A stretch of 18,313 nucleotides of DNA from Equadaptatus sp045601305 (GCA_045601305.1 JAZRZG010000123.1:1-18313); one strand, 5' to 3'; shown: positions 1 through 6,719, numbered from the stretch's first letter. The notes: generated by a model not told the origin, from the sequence alone. Made by a program: numbers and translations.

Positions 1-1329
1 GTCAACTTCACAGGCGGTGAACTTGCAAAGAGCTACATAAGCACAGGCACGACAAACTTCAAAGGCAAAACGAAATTCAGCAACACAGTCAGCCTTGCAA
101 ACTCAACAATAAACTTCTACCTTGACGGTTTCAAAGCGGGAGACACAATAGTAACCTCAGACAAAGCGGCTGCGCTGGACAATGCTGAAATAGGACTGTA
201 TCAGATAATAGATACGGAACACAAACTGACGCAGAAAGGCGACAAAATCACACTCATCAGCAGCGCGGCAGGCTACGGCTACACAGAAGAAGCCCACAAC
301 CTTGTTGACGTACAGGGCGGAATGGTAGAAGACACCTACGGCGTGTATCAGAGCGCGGCTGGAGCGCTTGAAGCGGCATATATTGAAAGCGGACTCATAG
401 ACCAGACAAAATCCTTCAGCGAAGCAAGACTGGCAGGGTTAGCCGCCATAAACGACGGAAGTGACCTCATAGCGACAGAAGTAATGGAAAACGTAGAAGA
501 CTTTGAAAAAACCAAAAATTGGAAAGCCTTCGCCGCAATAAAAGGCGCTCACAGCCGCTATGAAACAGGCAGCCATATTGACCTCAACAGCACAAACGTC
601 GCAGCCGGGCTCTCAAAGAAAGTAAAAGACAACGTAACGCTTGGAATATTCGTAGAAGGCGGAAACGGACGCTACACGACAGAAAACGAATTTGAAGACG
701 GCAACGTAAGAGCGGACGGCGACATAAACTACTTTGGCGGCGGTGTATTCCTCAAAGCGGAAGGAAAGAAAACAGAAAAAGGACAGCTGCACGGAGAAGC
801 AAGCTTCAGAGCGGGACACATGAACAGCGACTACAACAGCGAAACGTTCAACCCCGGAACAAGCACCCGCTTTGACACAAGCAGCGCATACATGGGAGCG
901 CACGCAGGGCTTGGCTACAAATGGTCGCTCAAAGACAACTCAAACATAGACACCTACGTTAAGTACCTCTGGAACAGACAGAACAGCGACAGTCCGGTGA
1001 TAGACGGAGAACAGTTTGACCTTGACGCCATAAACAGCCACAGACTTCGCGCGGGCTTCCGTTACAACGGCAAAGAAACCAAAGAAGGTATAAAATTCTA
1101 CGGCGGACTTGCCTACGAATACGAATTTGACGGAACGGCGAAAGGACACATGGGAGAATACGCGTTGCTTGAGCCTGACTTCAAAGGCGGAAGCGGAATG
1201 GCTGAACTCGGCATAAAATACCACAAAGCAGACAGTCCTTGGAAAGTGGAACTCGGCGTAACGGGCTACACGGGCAAACGCGACAGCATAGGCGCGAACC
1301 TCAGTGCGTGGTACGAGTTCGGGAAGTAA
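1..1329 (+). CDS. Autotransporter, C-terminal passenger stalk and beta-barrel (5' truncated by window)
   Basis: The frame is open from base 1 to the TAA at 1327-1329, so this is the last 442 residues of a longer protein whose start lies outside the window. The first ~110 residues (VNFTGGELAKSY...) are Thr/Asn/Gly-rich and repetitive, as in the end of a beta-helical passenger. The remaining ~270 residues alternate polar and aromatic residues with repeated Gly/Tyr/Phe strands (FVEGGNGRYTTENEF, YMGAHAGLGYKW, RLRAGFRYNGKE) and end in SAWYEFGK, the pattern of an autotransporter beta-barrel (PF03797-like). The known role is outer-membrane export and display of the passenger. The extreme C-terminus is Gly-Lys, with the aromatic residue two positions earlier, rather than the usual terminal Phe/Trp. 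Passenger function cannot be judged from this fragment. Confidence 0.88.
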   Translation, partial: VNFTGGELAKSYISTGTTNFKGKTKFSNTVSLANSTINFYLDGFKAGDTIVTSDKAAALDNAEIGLYQIIDTEHKLTQKGDKITLISSAAGYGYTEEAHNLVDVQGGMVEDTYGVYQSAAGALEAAYIESGLIDQTKSFSEARLAGLAAINDGSDLIATEVMENVEDFEKTKNWKAFAAIKGAHSRYETGSHIDLNSTNVAAGLSKKVKDNVTLGIFVEGGNGRYTTENEFEDGNVRADGDINYFGGGVFLKAEGKKTEKGQLHGEASFRAGHMNSDYNSETFNPGTSTRFDTSSAYMGAHAGLGYKWSLKDNSNIDTYVKYLWNRQNSDSPVIDGEQFDLDAINSHRLRAGFRYNGKETKEGIKFYGGLAYEYEFDGTAKGHMGEYALLEPDFKGGSGMAELGIKYHKADSPWKVELGVTGYTGKRDSIGANLSAWYEFGK

Positions 1330-1378
1330 CTCGCACCTCGCACCTCGCACTTAGCACCTCGCACTTAGCGCTTAGCAA
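1330..1378. repeat. Heptamer tandem repeat block 1
   Basis: Seven consecutive 7-bp units start one base after the autotransporter stop codon: CTCGCAC three times, then TTAGCAC, CTCGCAC, TTAGCGC and TTAGCAA. The units fall into two interchangeable types, CTCGCAC and TTAGCAC. Confidence 0.9.
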
Positions 1379-1430
1379 AACCGTTGAAACATTGAAATCA
1401 TTGTCTTCCTGCGTTTTTTTATCTCCGTCT

Positions 1431-1460
1431 CCCTGCGAAGCCCGAAGGGCTTGCGCAGGG
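1431..1460. repeat. GC-rich imperfect hairpin, REP-like
   Basis: CCCTGCGAAGCCC (1431-1443) can pair with GGGCTTGCGCAGGG (1447-1460) around a GAA loop, with one bulged base. No T-run follows, so a terminator is unlikely. It lies between the heptamer blocks and is followed by GCGTTA/GAGCGTT direct repeats (about 1469-1528). Confidence 0.55.
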
Positions 1461-1536
1461 TCCGGCGGCGTTACGCGAGTGAAACGAGCGTTAAGGTTTT
1501 GATGACCGTAGGGAATACTGAGCGTTTAGCGAGATT

Positions 1537-1585
1537 ACAAACGACAAACGACCGACGACAAGAACGCACCTCGCACTTAGCACTG
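1537..1585. repeat. Heptamer-periodic block 2
   Basis: Seven 7-bp units run without a break: ACAAACG twice, ACCGACG, ACAAGAA, CGCACCT, CGCACTT, AGCACTG. The second half returns to the CTCGCAC/TTAGCAC motif of block 1. Confidence 0.75.
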
Positions 1586-1632
1586 CGGAAAAGCAAATAA
1601 GAAGTATGAAATAAATCTGCTGCCTGTATGTG

Positions 1633-1662
1633 TGGTACGAGTTTAACAGCAGTAAGAAATAA
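1633..1662 (+). pseudogene. Possible remnant of an autotransporter 3' end
   Basis: The bases TGGTACGAGTT here are identical to the end of the autotransporter gene at 1309-1319. Read in frame from 1633 they give W-Y-E-F-N-S-S-K-K and then a TAA stop at 1660, compared with WYEFGK-stop in the intact gene. Upstream the same frame stays open only back to 1615 (ICCLYV) before a stop at 1612. This fits a second, almost fully eroded autotransporter tail, but the match is short and chance cannot be excluded. Confidence 0.4.
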
Positions 1663-1685
1663 GCAATAAGCTAACAGCTAATCGC
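1644..1685. repeat. Heptamer-periodic block 3
   Basis: Six 7-bp units: TAACAGC, AGTAAGA, AATAAGC, AATAAGC, TAACAGC, TAATCGC. It overlaps the autotransporter-tail fragment and abuts the terminator at 1691. Confidence 0.65.
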
Positions 1686-1690
1686 AAAAC

Positions 1691-1712
1691 AACGGCTTGA
1701 GGTCAAGCCGTT
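1691..1712. terminator. Bidirectional rho-independent terminator
   Basis: AACGGCTTGA (1691-1700) and TCAAGCCGTT (1703-1712) form a perfect 10-bp stem. On + it is followed by GTTTATTTT; on - by GTTTTGCG. It ends the minus-strand glycosyltransferase gene, whose stop is at 1715-1717, and may stop + transcription out of the autotransporter. Confidence 0.8.
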
Positions 1713-1714
1713 GT

Positions 1715-2818
1715 TTATTTTACAAATTTTTCCGCGATTTTCAGTATATCGCCTGCCGCGAAAGGTTTTGACAGGTTCTGCGCGTTTTTTCGGAGTCTGT
1801 CTGTCAGCTGCGGGTTGTCAAGAATGAAAGCGGCTGTGTCAGACGCGTTGCGCGCGTCGTCAAGTTTCACTGCCGCGTCTGCCTCGCACACGCAGCGCAT
1901 ATTGCATTCTTCCTGTCCGGGCACGGCGTCCATCAAAAGCAGAGGCAGTTCCGATGCCAGCGTTTCGGCAAGTGTCAGCCCTCCGGGCTTGATTATTCCA
2001 AGGTCTGCCGCGCGGTAAAACTGTTCTATGTTTTTGACGTAGCCTTCAAAGCGTATATTTTCCATGCCGGAGTATTTTTTTTCCAGTTTTTGTTTCAGCG
2101 CTTTGTTGTTGCCGCAGATTATGATGGTCAGCCAGTCTTTGCGGGCCGACAGAGAGGTTGCGACAGCCTGAATGTTGCCTGCGCCGATGCCTCCGCCGCT
2201 GACAAGTATTACGCGGCGGTTCTGCTCAATGCCGAGCAGTTCGCGCGCGGCTGTTTTGGAAATTGGGCGGGAGAATTTGTCCGCAATCGGAATCCCTGTG
2301 TTGTACACGTTTTTAATGCCGTCTGCGGCGTACTGCCGCACCGCTTTTTCGCTTGGCACGAAAAATGCCGCCGGATGTCCAGCCCGCTGGAAAATGTGTG
2401 TTTCAAAATCTGTGTTGACAAAGAAAACGGGTGTGTCGGGATTTCTTTTCGCGTAATGCTCCGCGCCGAAGTAATGTGTAAAGAATAAAGCCTGCGCGCC
2501 GATTTCGCGCGCCGTTTTCTCAGCTTTTTTCAGATACAGTCTGCAAAGGATTTTGTGGGCAAAATCACAGCAGCTTTTTGTAATGCCTTTGCGGTCGGAG
2601 CCGTAATATGATTTTCCCCAAAGCCGCGGGCAGAAACGTACTGTCCAAAGATAGTAATTTGAAAGTCCGAAATGCAAAGGCCGCGGCACGCAGTCAAGTA
2701 TGTCGGCGCAGACAACCTTGCCGTCTGGGTTGTCGAGTTTGAACCGTTCGGCGAGATTTTCAGCTGCCGTACGATGTCCGGTGCCTTCTGATGCATAAAA
2801 AACCGCGATACTGTTCAT
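1715..2818 (-). CDS. Processive diacylglycerol/MGDG-type glycosyltransferase (GT28, UgtP-like)
   Basis: The 367-residue protein matches the MGDG-synthase/UgtP type of GT-B glycosyltransferases, which move sugar from a nucleotide-sugar donor to diacylglycerol at the cytoplasmic face of the membrane. The N-terminal acceptor domain has the ASEGTGHRTAAENLAERF loop near residue 6. The central VSGGGIGAG glycine loop and the C-terminal KPGGLTLAETLASELPLLL followed by PGQEECN form the donor site. Length is near the usual 370-390 residues. The start is ATG at 2818, six bases from an AGAGGTG ribosome site (2825-2831); an in-frame GTG at 2827 falls inside that site and is less likely. A terminator follows at 1691-1712. 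The gene diverges from the Ppx/GppA-like gene. Sugar and acceptor cannot be told from sequence; a MurG-like or other membrane-lipid role remains possible. Confidence 0.85.
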   Translation of the reverse strand: MNSIAVFYASEGTGHRTAAENLAERFKLDNPDGKVVCADILDCVPRPLHFGLSNYYLWTVRFCPRLWGKSYYGSDRKGITKSCCDFAHKILCRLYLKKAEKTAREIGAQALFFTHYFGAEHYAKRNPDTPVFFVNTDFETHIFQRAGHPAAFFVPSEKAVRQYAADGIKNVYNTGIPIADKFSRPISKTAARELLGIEQNRRVILVSGGGIGAGNIQAVATSLSARKDWLTIIICGNNKALKQKLEKKYSGMENIRFEGYVKNIEQFYRAADLGIIKPGGLTLAETLASELPLLLMDAVPGQEECNMRCVCEADAAVKLDDARNASDTAAFILDNPQLTDRLRKNAQNLSKPFAAGDILKIAEKFVK

Positions 2819-2856
2819 TGAGTTCACCTCTGCCGCCGCATTGCCTTACTGTCAAG

Positions 2857-2862
2857 ATTATA
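2857..2862 (-). promoter_or_regulatory. -10 box for the glycosyltransferase gene
   Basis: A perfect TATAAT is read on the minus strand 38 bp upstream of the ATG at 2818. No good -35 match was seen at the expected distance. Confidence 0.5.
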
Positions 2863-2885
2863 GTACAAAAAGGCGCGGCAGATAG

Positions 2886-2891
2886 TATAAT
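2886..2891 (+). promoter_or_regulatory. -10 box for the Ppx/GppA-like gene
   Basis: A perfect TATAAT stands 28 bp before the ATG at 2920. The -35 region is weak. With the minus-strand box at 2857-2862 it forms a compact divergent promoter pair. Confidence 0.5.
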
Positions 2892-2919
2892 GTTACCGAA
2901 ACAAAAGGGAGTGTCGCAA

Positions 2920-3831
2920 ATGAAACAGGCTGTTGTCGAAATCGGTACAAATTCTGTCAAATACACTGTCGCGGAGCTTCAGGACGGCGCTGTCGCGTTT
3001 GTGAAGGACATAAACAGTGTCACGAGGCTCGGAGAGGGGCTGGACAAAACAGGCGTGCTCTCAAGAGAGGCAATGGAGCGTACGGCTGCCGTTGTTGCTG
3101 ATTATGTTGAGCAGTCGCACACCGACGGCGCGGAGCAGGTCGAGGTTATCGGCACTATGGCGCTTCGCAGCGCGAGAAACAGCAACGATTTCGCAAAGCG
3201 TGTCAAAGAGCTGGCGCACACAGACCTCCGCGTCATTTCGGGCGAGGAGGAAGCCGGGCTCTCCTTTGCCGCCGTGCTTGGCGAACTGCAGGGTTCTGTT
3301 GCGCGTGACATGCTTGTGTTTGACATGGGAGGCGGCAGCACGGAGTTTGTATATTCTGCTTTGGGAAAAATCACGCGGGCTTTCAGTATAAATTTGGGCT
3401 CTGTGCGTCTGACGGAGAATTTTCTGCCGTATGCCCCCGCGCCGTTAAGCGCTGTGACGCGTCTGAAGGCCGTTATTCGCTCCGAACTTGTGAAAAACGG
3501 CGTGAAGGGTCAACCGGCGTATCTTGCGGGCACAGGAGGCAATCTGACGACGCTTTTCATGGTAAAGGAACAAATGGCGGAGTATGACGCTGAAAAACTC
3601 AGCGGCGCTGTTATGTCAAAAACGGAGCTGGAAGCTCTGATAAATGAAATTGCGCGCAGGACGATTGACGAACGCAGGGCAATGCGTGGAATGAATCCTG
3701 CGCGTGCTGACGTGGTGCTTGCGGGCGCCTGTATTGTTCTTTCGGTAATGGAAATAACCGAAAGCCGCTTGGTAAGGCTCAGTTTGCGCGGTCTGAGGCA
3801 CGCGTATCTGGCGGAAATGCTGGAAAGGTAA
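2920..3831 (+). CDS. Ppx/GppA-family exopolyphosphatase / pppGpp phosphatase, short form
   Basis: The 303-residue protein belongs to the actin-like-fold Ppx/GppA phosphatases, which hydrolyse polyphosphate or the pppGpp gamma-phosphate. Visible motifs are the N-terminal phosphate loop VVEIGTNSVKYTVAE (usual Asp replaced by Glu), VIGTMALRSARN, the acidic ISGEEEAGLSF, and the second phosphate loop VFDMGGGSTEFVY, followed by INLGSVRLTE. It lacks the C-terminal HD-type domain of the ~500-residue enterobacterial enzymes, so it is of the short type. The start is ATG at 2920, preceded by AGGGAG at 2906-2911; a longer in-frame reading from 2791 would run through the divergent promoter and into the neighbouring gene. 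Poly-P and pppGpp substrates cannot be separated by sequence. No terminator is evident after it. Confidence 0.88.
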   Translation: MKQAVVEIGTNSVKYTVAELQDGAVAFVKDINSVTRLGEGLDKTGVLSREAMERTAAVVADYVEQSHTDGAEQVEVIGTMALRSARNSNDFAKRVKELAHTDLRVISGEEEAGLSFAAVLGELQGSVARDMLVFDMGGGSTEFVYSALGKITRAFSINLGSVRLTENFLPYAPAPLSAVTRLKAVIRSELVKNGVKGQPAYLAGTGGNLTTLFMVKEQMAEYDAEKLSGAVMSKTELEALINEIARRTIDERRAMRGMNPARADVVLAGACIVLSVMEITESRLVRLSLRGLRHAYLAEMLER

Positions 3832-3945
3832 GGGTCGGAAGTCGGGAGCAGTAAGCAATATGAAGTCTGCCGATTTTGCGTTTCCGAAGCGCTGAGCGCT
3901 AAGTTATTATTCATTCGATTTTACTTATGTCTTGGGGGTAGTTAT

Positions 3946-4335
3946 ATGTCGGACACTGTTGCGAATACAGAGCGCAAAGCGAAAAAACTTGCGGTTTACG
4001 AACAGGCAGCCTGCTGTATTACCGGCATTTGCGGCGCGAAAGCAAATCCTGAACTGCTGCGGATGTCTTCCGTTTACGAAACGCTGAAGGCAAAAGGCAT
4101 CAGCCTTGAAGTTTATAATCTGTCCCGTACACCGCGCGCTTTTGCCGAAAACAAACAGGTGCTTGCCTATCTCAGAGCCAACGGCGAAAAGGCGTTGCCT
4201 GTCTGCACGCTTGACGGTGTAATCGCTGTTGAACGGCGCTATCCGACAAACGGGGAGATTATAGAGGCGCTTGCGCTTGAACAAAACGCGCTTGACGAAC
4301 TGCTCCCGCCCGGAAAACTGCTTTGTGAGAGGTAA
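3946..4335 (+). CDS. arsD: ArsD-like protein, orphan (no other ars genes)
   Basis: This 129-residue protein matches the ArsD family: VYEQAACCITGICGAKANPE carries the paired cysteines plus a third cysteine (Cys23, Cys24, Cys29), followed by LEVYNLSRTPRAFAENKQVL, ALPVCTLDG and RYPTNGEI, all in family order. Classical ArsD is a weak trans-acting repressor of ars operons and an As(III)/Sb(III) chaperone that hands metalloid to the ArsA ATPase. No arsA, arsB, arsC or arsR is present here; the next gene, seven bases on, is a cell-wall amidase. An extra Cys (Cys86) lies in ALPVCTL. The start is ATG at 3946, seven bases after GGGGG at 3934-3938. The ~20-residue charged N-terminal extension ahead of the usual domain start is unusual. 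The fold assignment is solid; an arsenic role is inferred only. Confidence 0.8.
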   Translation: MSDTVANTERKAKKLAVYEQAACCITGICGAKANPELLRMSSVYETLKAKGISLEVYNLSRTPRAFAENKQVLAYLRANGEKALPVCTLDGVIAVERRYPTNGEIIEALALEQNALDELLPPGKLLCER

Positions 4336-4342
4336 AAAGGCA

Positions 4343-5056
4343 ATGAAGATAAAAAATTGTATAAAATATATTTTACTGCCGGCTGTTTTAATCCCCTTTC
4401 TTGCCCTGTCGTCACAAGCTGCTGTCATAGCAGTAAACGCGGGACATCAGGCTTGCCCAAACCACGAAAAAGAGGCATTGGGACCTTCGTCGGCAGTTAT
4501 GAAAAACAAGGTTTCCAAGGGCACATGCGGGATTGTGACTCAGACGGAGGAATATGAACTGAACTTGCAGAACGCCCTGCTGCTCAGGGAAGAGCTTGAA
4601 AAACGCGGACATACGGTAGTCATGGTGCGAGAGACAAACGACGTAAATATCAGCAACAGGGAGCGTGCTGAACTTGCGCTGGCAAACGGCGCCGAGCTGA
4701 TCATCAATCTGCACGCGAATGCCGCCGGAACAAAACAGCCGAAGGATATGCACGGTGTCATGACGCTCTGCCGCAGCGCGAAAAATCCGTTTAATCCGAA
4801 GCTGTACGCAGCTGAAAGACGCCTTGCAGCATGCGTTCAGAACGGTATATGCAGCGCGACCGGCGCAAAAAGCATAGGAATAATTGAAACGGACAGCATA
4901 ACAGGCATAAACTGGAGCACTGTTCCTTCCGTAGTCGCTGAGGTTGGATATATGACAAATGCCGAGGAGGACCTAAAACTGTCCGATGAGAGATATCGCA
5001 GACGGATAGCACGCGGCATAGCAAACGGAATAGAGAATTACCTTAACGCAAGGTAA
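4343..5056 (+). CDS. N-acetylmuramoyl-L-alanine amidase (Amidase_3), secreted
   Basis: A 237-residue Amidase_3 (AmiC/CwlV-type) zinc amidase that cleaves the bond between MurNAc and the stem peptide of peptidoglycan. A signal peptide (Lys-rich n-region, ILLPAVLIPFLALSS, likely cleavage after SQA near residue 26) directs it to the periplasm. Zinc ligands are visible as His35 in AVNAGH, Glu70 in the TEEYELN segment and His124 in INLHAN; the catalytic Glu is in VVAEVGYMTN near residue 197. It has no SH3, LysM or AMIN targeting domain. The region after His35 carries several cysteines (Cys38, Cys62). ATG at 4343 follows GAGAGG (4327-4332), which overlaps the ArsD-like stop, so the two genes are probably co-transcribed. 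Its own terminator overlaps the stop codon. Confidence 0.9.
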   Translation: MKIKNCIKYILLPAVLIPFLALSSQAAVIAVNAGHQACPNHEKEALGPSSAVMKNKVSKGTCGIVTQTEEYELNLQNALLLREELEKRGHTVVMVRETNDVNISNRERAELALANGAELIINLHANAAGTKQPKDMHGVMTLCRSAKNPFNPKLYAAERRLAACVQNGICSATGAKSIGIIETDSITGINWSTVPSVVAEVGYMTNAEEDLKLSDERYRRRIARGIANGIENYLNAR

Positions 5057-5063
5057 TTTTTTT
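5037..5063 (+). terminator. Rho-independent terminator overlapping the amidase stop codon
   Basis: ATTACCTT (5037-5044) pairs with AAGGTAAT (5050-5057) around AACGC, followed by a run of seven T (5057-5063). The TAA stop (5054-5056) lies in the 3' arm. Confidence 0.8.
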
Positions 5064-5170
5064 GTCCTTTTGCCGCCTCAGTTTTTGGAAAACTGCAGGA
5101 AAATACGTCACAGGAATTAGTCCTTTGTTAACCAATACATCATTCGATATTCCCCGTTTTTTCGTTACTC

Positions 5171-5179
5171 TGCTATAAT
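5171..5179 (+). promoter_or_regulatory. Extended -10 promoter for the CoA-transferase
   Basis: TGCTATAAT is a perfect extended -10 element (TGnTATAAT), 36 bp before the ATG at 5216. The -35 slot has no match, as is common with extended -10 promoters. Confidence 0.65.
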
Positions 5180-5215
5180 AGAATTGTCAGCGCAATACAG
5201 ATGAGGTGACAAAAC

Positions 5216-6553
5216 ATGGATTTCTCGAAGGAATACAAGAAAAAACTGACGACTGCGGCAAAAGCCGCTGCCTGCATAAAATCTGACATGTGGGTTGACT
5301 ATGGCTGGACAACGGGAACTCCTGTTGCTGTTGACAGGGAACTTGCCAAAAGACTTCCGAAGCTTCAAAACGTCAACTTCCGCGGCGGTATTCTTCTGTG
5401 GGAACCTGAGATTTTCAAAATTGAAGACCCTGCGGCGCACATGACTTGGAATTCATGGCACATGACAGGTTTTGCCCGCAGACGCATAAATGAAGGTTTT
5501 GTTTTCTACGCGCCGCTGCGTTACTCTGAAGTGCCGCGCTATTACCGCGACAGTCTGCATTCGGATGTGGCGGTTTTTCAGACTGCGCCTATGGACGCGC
5601 ACGGCTGTTTCAATTTTGGTCCCAACACTTCGCACATGGCGGCAATGTGCGAAACGGCGGACAAAATTATTGTCGAAGTGAATAAAAATATGCCGCGCTG
5701 TCTCGGCGGCTTTGAAGAAAGCATACATATCTCAGAGGTTGACATGATAGTAGAAGGGGACAATCCTGAGATGGGCGTAATGCCCGCTTCGCCGGCAACG
5801 GAGATTGACCGCAGGGTTGCGGAACTTATTGTTGCTGAAATTCCGAACGGCGCATGTCTGCAGCTTGGAATAGGCGGAATGCCCAACGCGGTTGGCAGCT
5901 TGATTGCGCAGTCAGACCTTAAGGAGCTCGGCGTTCATACTGAGATGTACGTTGACGCGTATCTTGAAATGGCGAAGGCAGGCAAAATTACAGGCACGCA
6001 CAAGGCTCTTGACAGAGGACGTCAGGTTTATACCTTTGCTGCCGGAAGCAGGGAACTTTATGTATATCTTGACGGCAATCCTGCCTGCATGGCAGCGCCT
6101 GTTGATTACGTCAATGACGTGCGCACGATAGCGCAGCTTGGCAACTTTGTGTCAATTAACAACGCCGTAAATCTTGACCTGTTCGGACAGATTAACGCTG
6201 AGAGCGCAGGCACAAAGCATATAAGCGGAGCAGGCGGTCAGCTTGACTTTGTGCTGGGGGCTTACCTGTCCAAAGGCGGCAAAAGTTTCATCTGCTGTTC
6301 CTCAACCTTCGCGACGAAAGACGGCACTCTCAAATCGCGCATACTTCCCACGCTTGACAACGGCTCAATAGTCACAGACACACGAACCAACACGAACTAC
6401 GTTGTCACCGAATACGGTATGGTAAACCTTAAGGGAAAATCAACCTGGCAGCGCGCGGAAGCCTTGATCTCAATCGCGCACCCCGACTTTCGCGAAGAAC
6501 TCATCGCGCAGGCTCAGAAGCTTAATATTTGGAAGAGAAGCAGCAAAAGATAG
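5216..6553 (+). CDS. Acetyl-CoA hydrolase/transferase family CoA-transferase (But/AbfT-like)
   Basis: The 445-residue protein is a full-length class I CoA-transferase of the group that includes butyryl-CoA:acetate and 4-hydroxybutyrate CoA-transferases. These exchange CoA between short-chain acyl-CoA and acetate through a glutamyl-CoA intermediate, and in anaerobes conserve energy at the end of fermentation. Family segments are clear: the LQLGIGGMPNAV loop, ELGVHTEMYVDA with the catalytic Glu (Glu243), GTKHISGAGGQLDFVLGA, TNYVVTEYGMVNLKGKS and ISIAHPDFREEL. The N-terminal half (FNFGPNTSHM) is closer to the But side by eye, but substrate cannot be settled. The gene is monocistronic: extended -10 at 5171-5179, GAGGTG at 5203-5208 seven bases before ATG, terminator at 6574-6595. 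Succinyl- or propionyl-CoA use is an alternative. Confidence 0.88.
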   Translation: MDFSKEYKKKLTTAAKAAACIKSDMWVDYGWTTGTPVAVDRELAKRLPKLQNVNFRGGILLWEPEIFKIEDPAAHMTWNSWHMTGFARRRINEGFVFYAPLRYSEVPRYYRDSLHSDVAVFQTAPMDAHGCFNFGPNTSHMAAMCETADKIIVEVNKNMPRCLGGFEESIHISEVDMIVEGDNPEMGVMPASPATEIDRRVAELIVAEIPNGACLQLGIGGMPNAVGSLIAQSDLKELGVHTEMYVDAYLEMAKAGKITGTHKALDRGRQVYTFAAGSRELYVYLDGNPACMAAPVDYVNDVRTIAQLGNFVSINNAVNLDLFGQINAESAGTKHISGAGGQLDFVLGAYLSKGGKSFICCSSTFATKDGTLKSRILPTLDNGSIVTDTRTNTNYVVTEYGMVNLKGKSTWQRAEALISIAHPDFREELIAQAQKLNIWKRSSKR

Positions 6554-6573
6554 CTGCAAGCAGAGATACACGG

Positions 6574-6599
6574 CCGCCGGTCAGTTGACCGGCGGTTTT
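6574..6599 (+). terminator. Rho-independent terminator of the CoA-transferase gene
   Basis: CCGCCGGTCA (6574-6583) pairs perfectly with TGACCGGCGG (6586-6595), then TTTT. It lies 20 bp after the stop codon. Confidence 0.85.
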
Positions 6600-6681
6600 A
6601 CTTCGCGAAAATGTTAAAAACTGCCTAATGTATATAAAGATACAAAACAGGCAGGCGCAGCAAAAATCTTAAAACTTCTGC

Positions 6682-6707
6682 CGGACGGACATACGTATGT
6701 CCGTCCG
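6682..6707. promoter_or_regulatory. Perfect 26-bp palindrome, candidate operator of the WYL regulator gene
   Basis: The half-site CGGACGGACATAC (6682-6694) is followed at once by its exact reverse complement (6695-6707). It covers the -35 slot of the TATAAT at 6714-6719, so a protein bound here would block or control initiation. No T-run follows it, which argues against a terminator. Confidence 0.75.
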
Positions 6708-6713
6708 ATTGTA

Positions 6714-6719
6714 TATAAT
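6714..6719 (+). promoter_or_regulatory. -10 box of the WYL regulator gene
   Basis: A perfect TATAAT stands six bases after the palindrome and 42 bp before the ATG at 6762. Confidence 0.65.

Larger units (their letters stand above)
1330..1714. other. Non-coding, repeat-rich intergenic stretch
   Basis: No convincing gene lies in these 385 bp. They hold three blocks of 7-bp-periodic sequence (1330-1378, 1537-1585, 1644-1685), a GC-rich imperfect hairpin (1431-1460), a fragment resembling the autotransporter 3' end (1633-1662) and a bidirectional terminator (1691-1712). The short open frames across it contain repeat translations such as TSHLALSTSHLALS and are not genes. Confidence 0.7.

Noticed and set aside
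613..1350. Long minus-strand open frames under the autotransporter gene
   Set aside because: They mirror the repetitive coding strand, have Val/Phe/Cys-rich products without domains, and the + frame is a clear beta-barrel.
1239..1502. Plus-strand 87-codon frame running past the autotransporter end
   Set aside because: It overlaps the barrel out of frame and then translates the heptamer repeats (SHLALSTSHLALS).
1330..1585. CRISPR-like array
   Set aside because: Units are 7 bp and contiguous, with no spacers and no cas genes.
2090..2488. 132-codon plus-strand frame under the glycosyltransferase gene
   Set aside because: Antisense shadow of a gene with strong family motifs.
3832..3945. Terminator or repeat array after the Ppx/GppA gene
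   Set aside because: AGCGCTGAGCGCT is self-complementary, but the loop is too small and no T-run follows; only weak echoes of the heptamers are present.
3925..4428. 167-codon minus-strand frame across the ArsD-like and amidase genes
   Set aside because: Spans two genes with good motifs and ribosome sites; its own product shows no domain.
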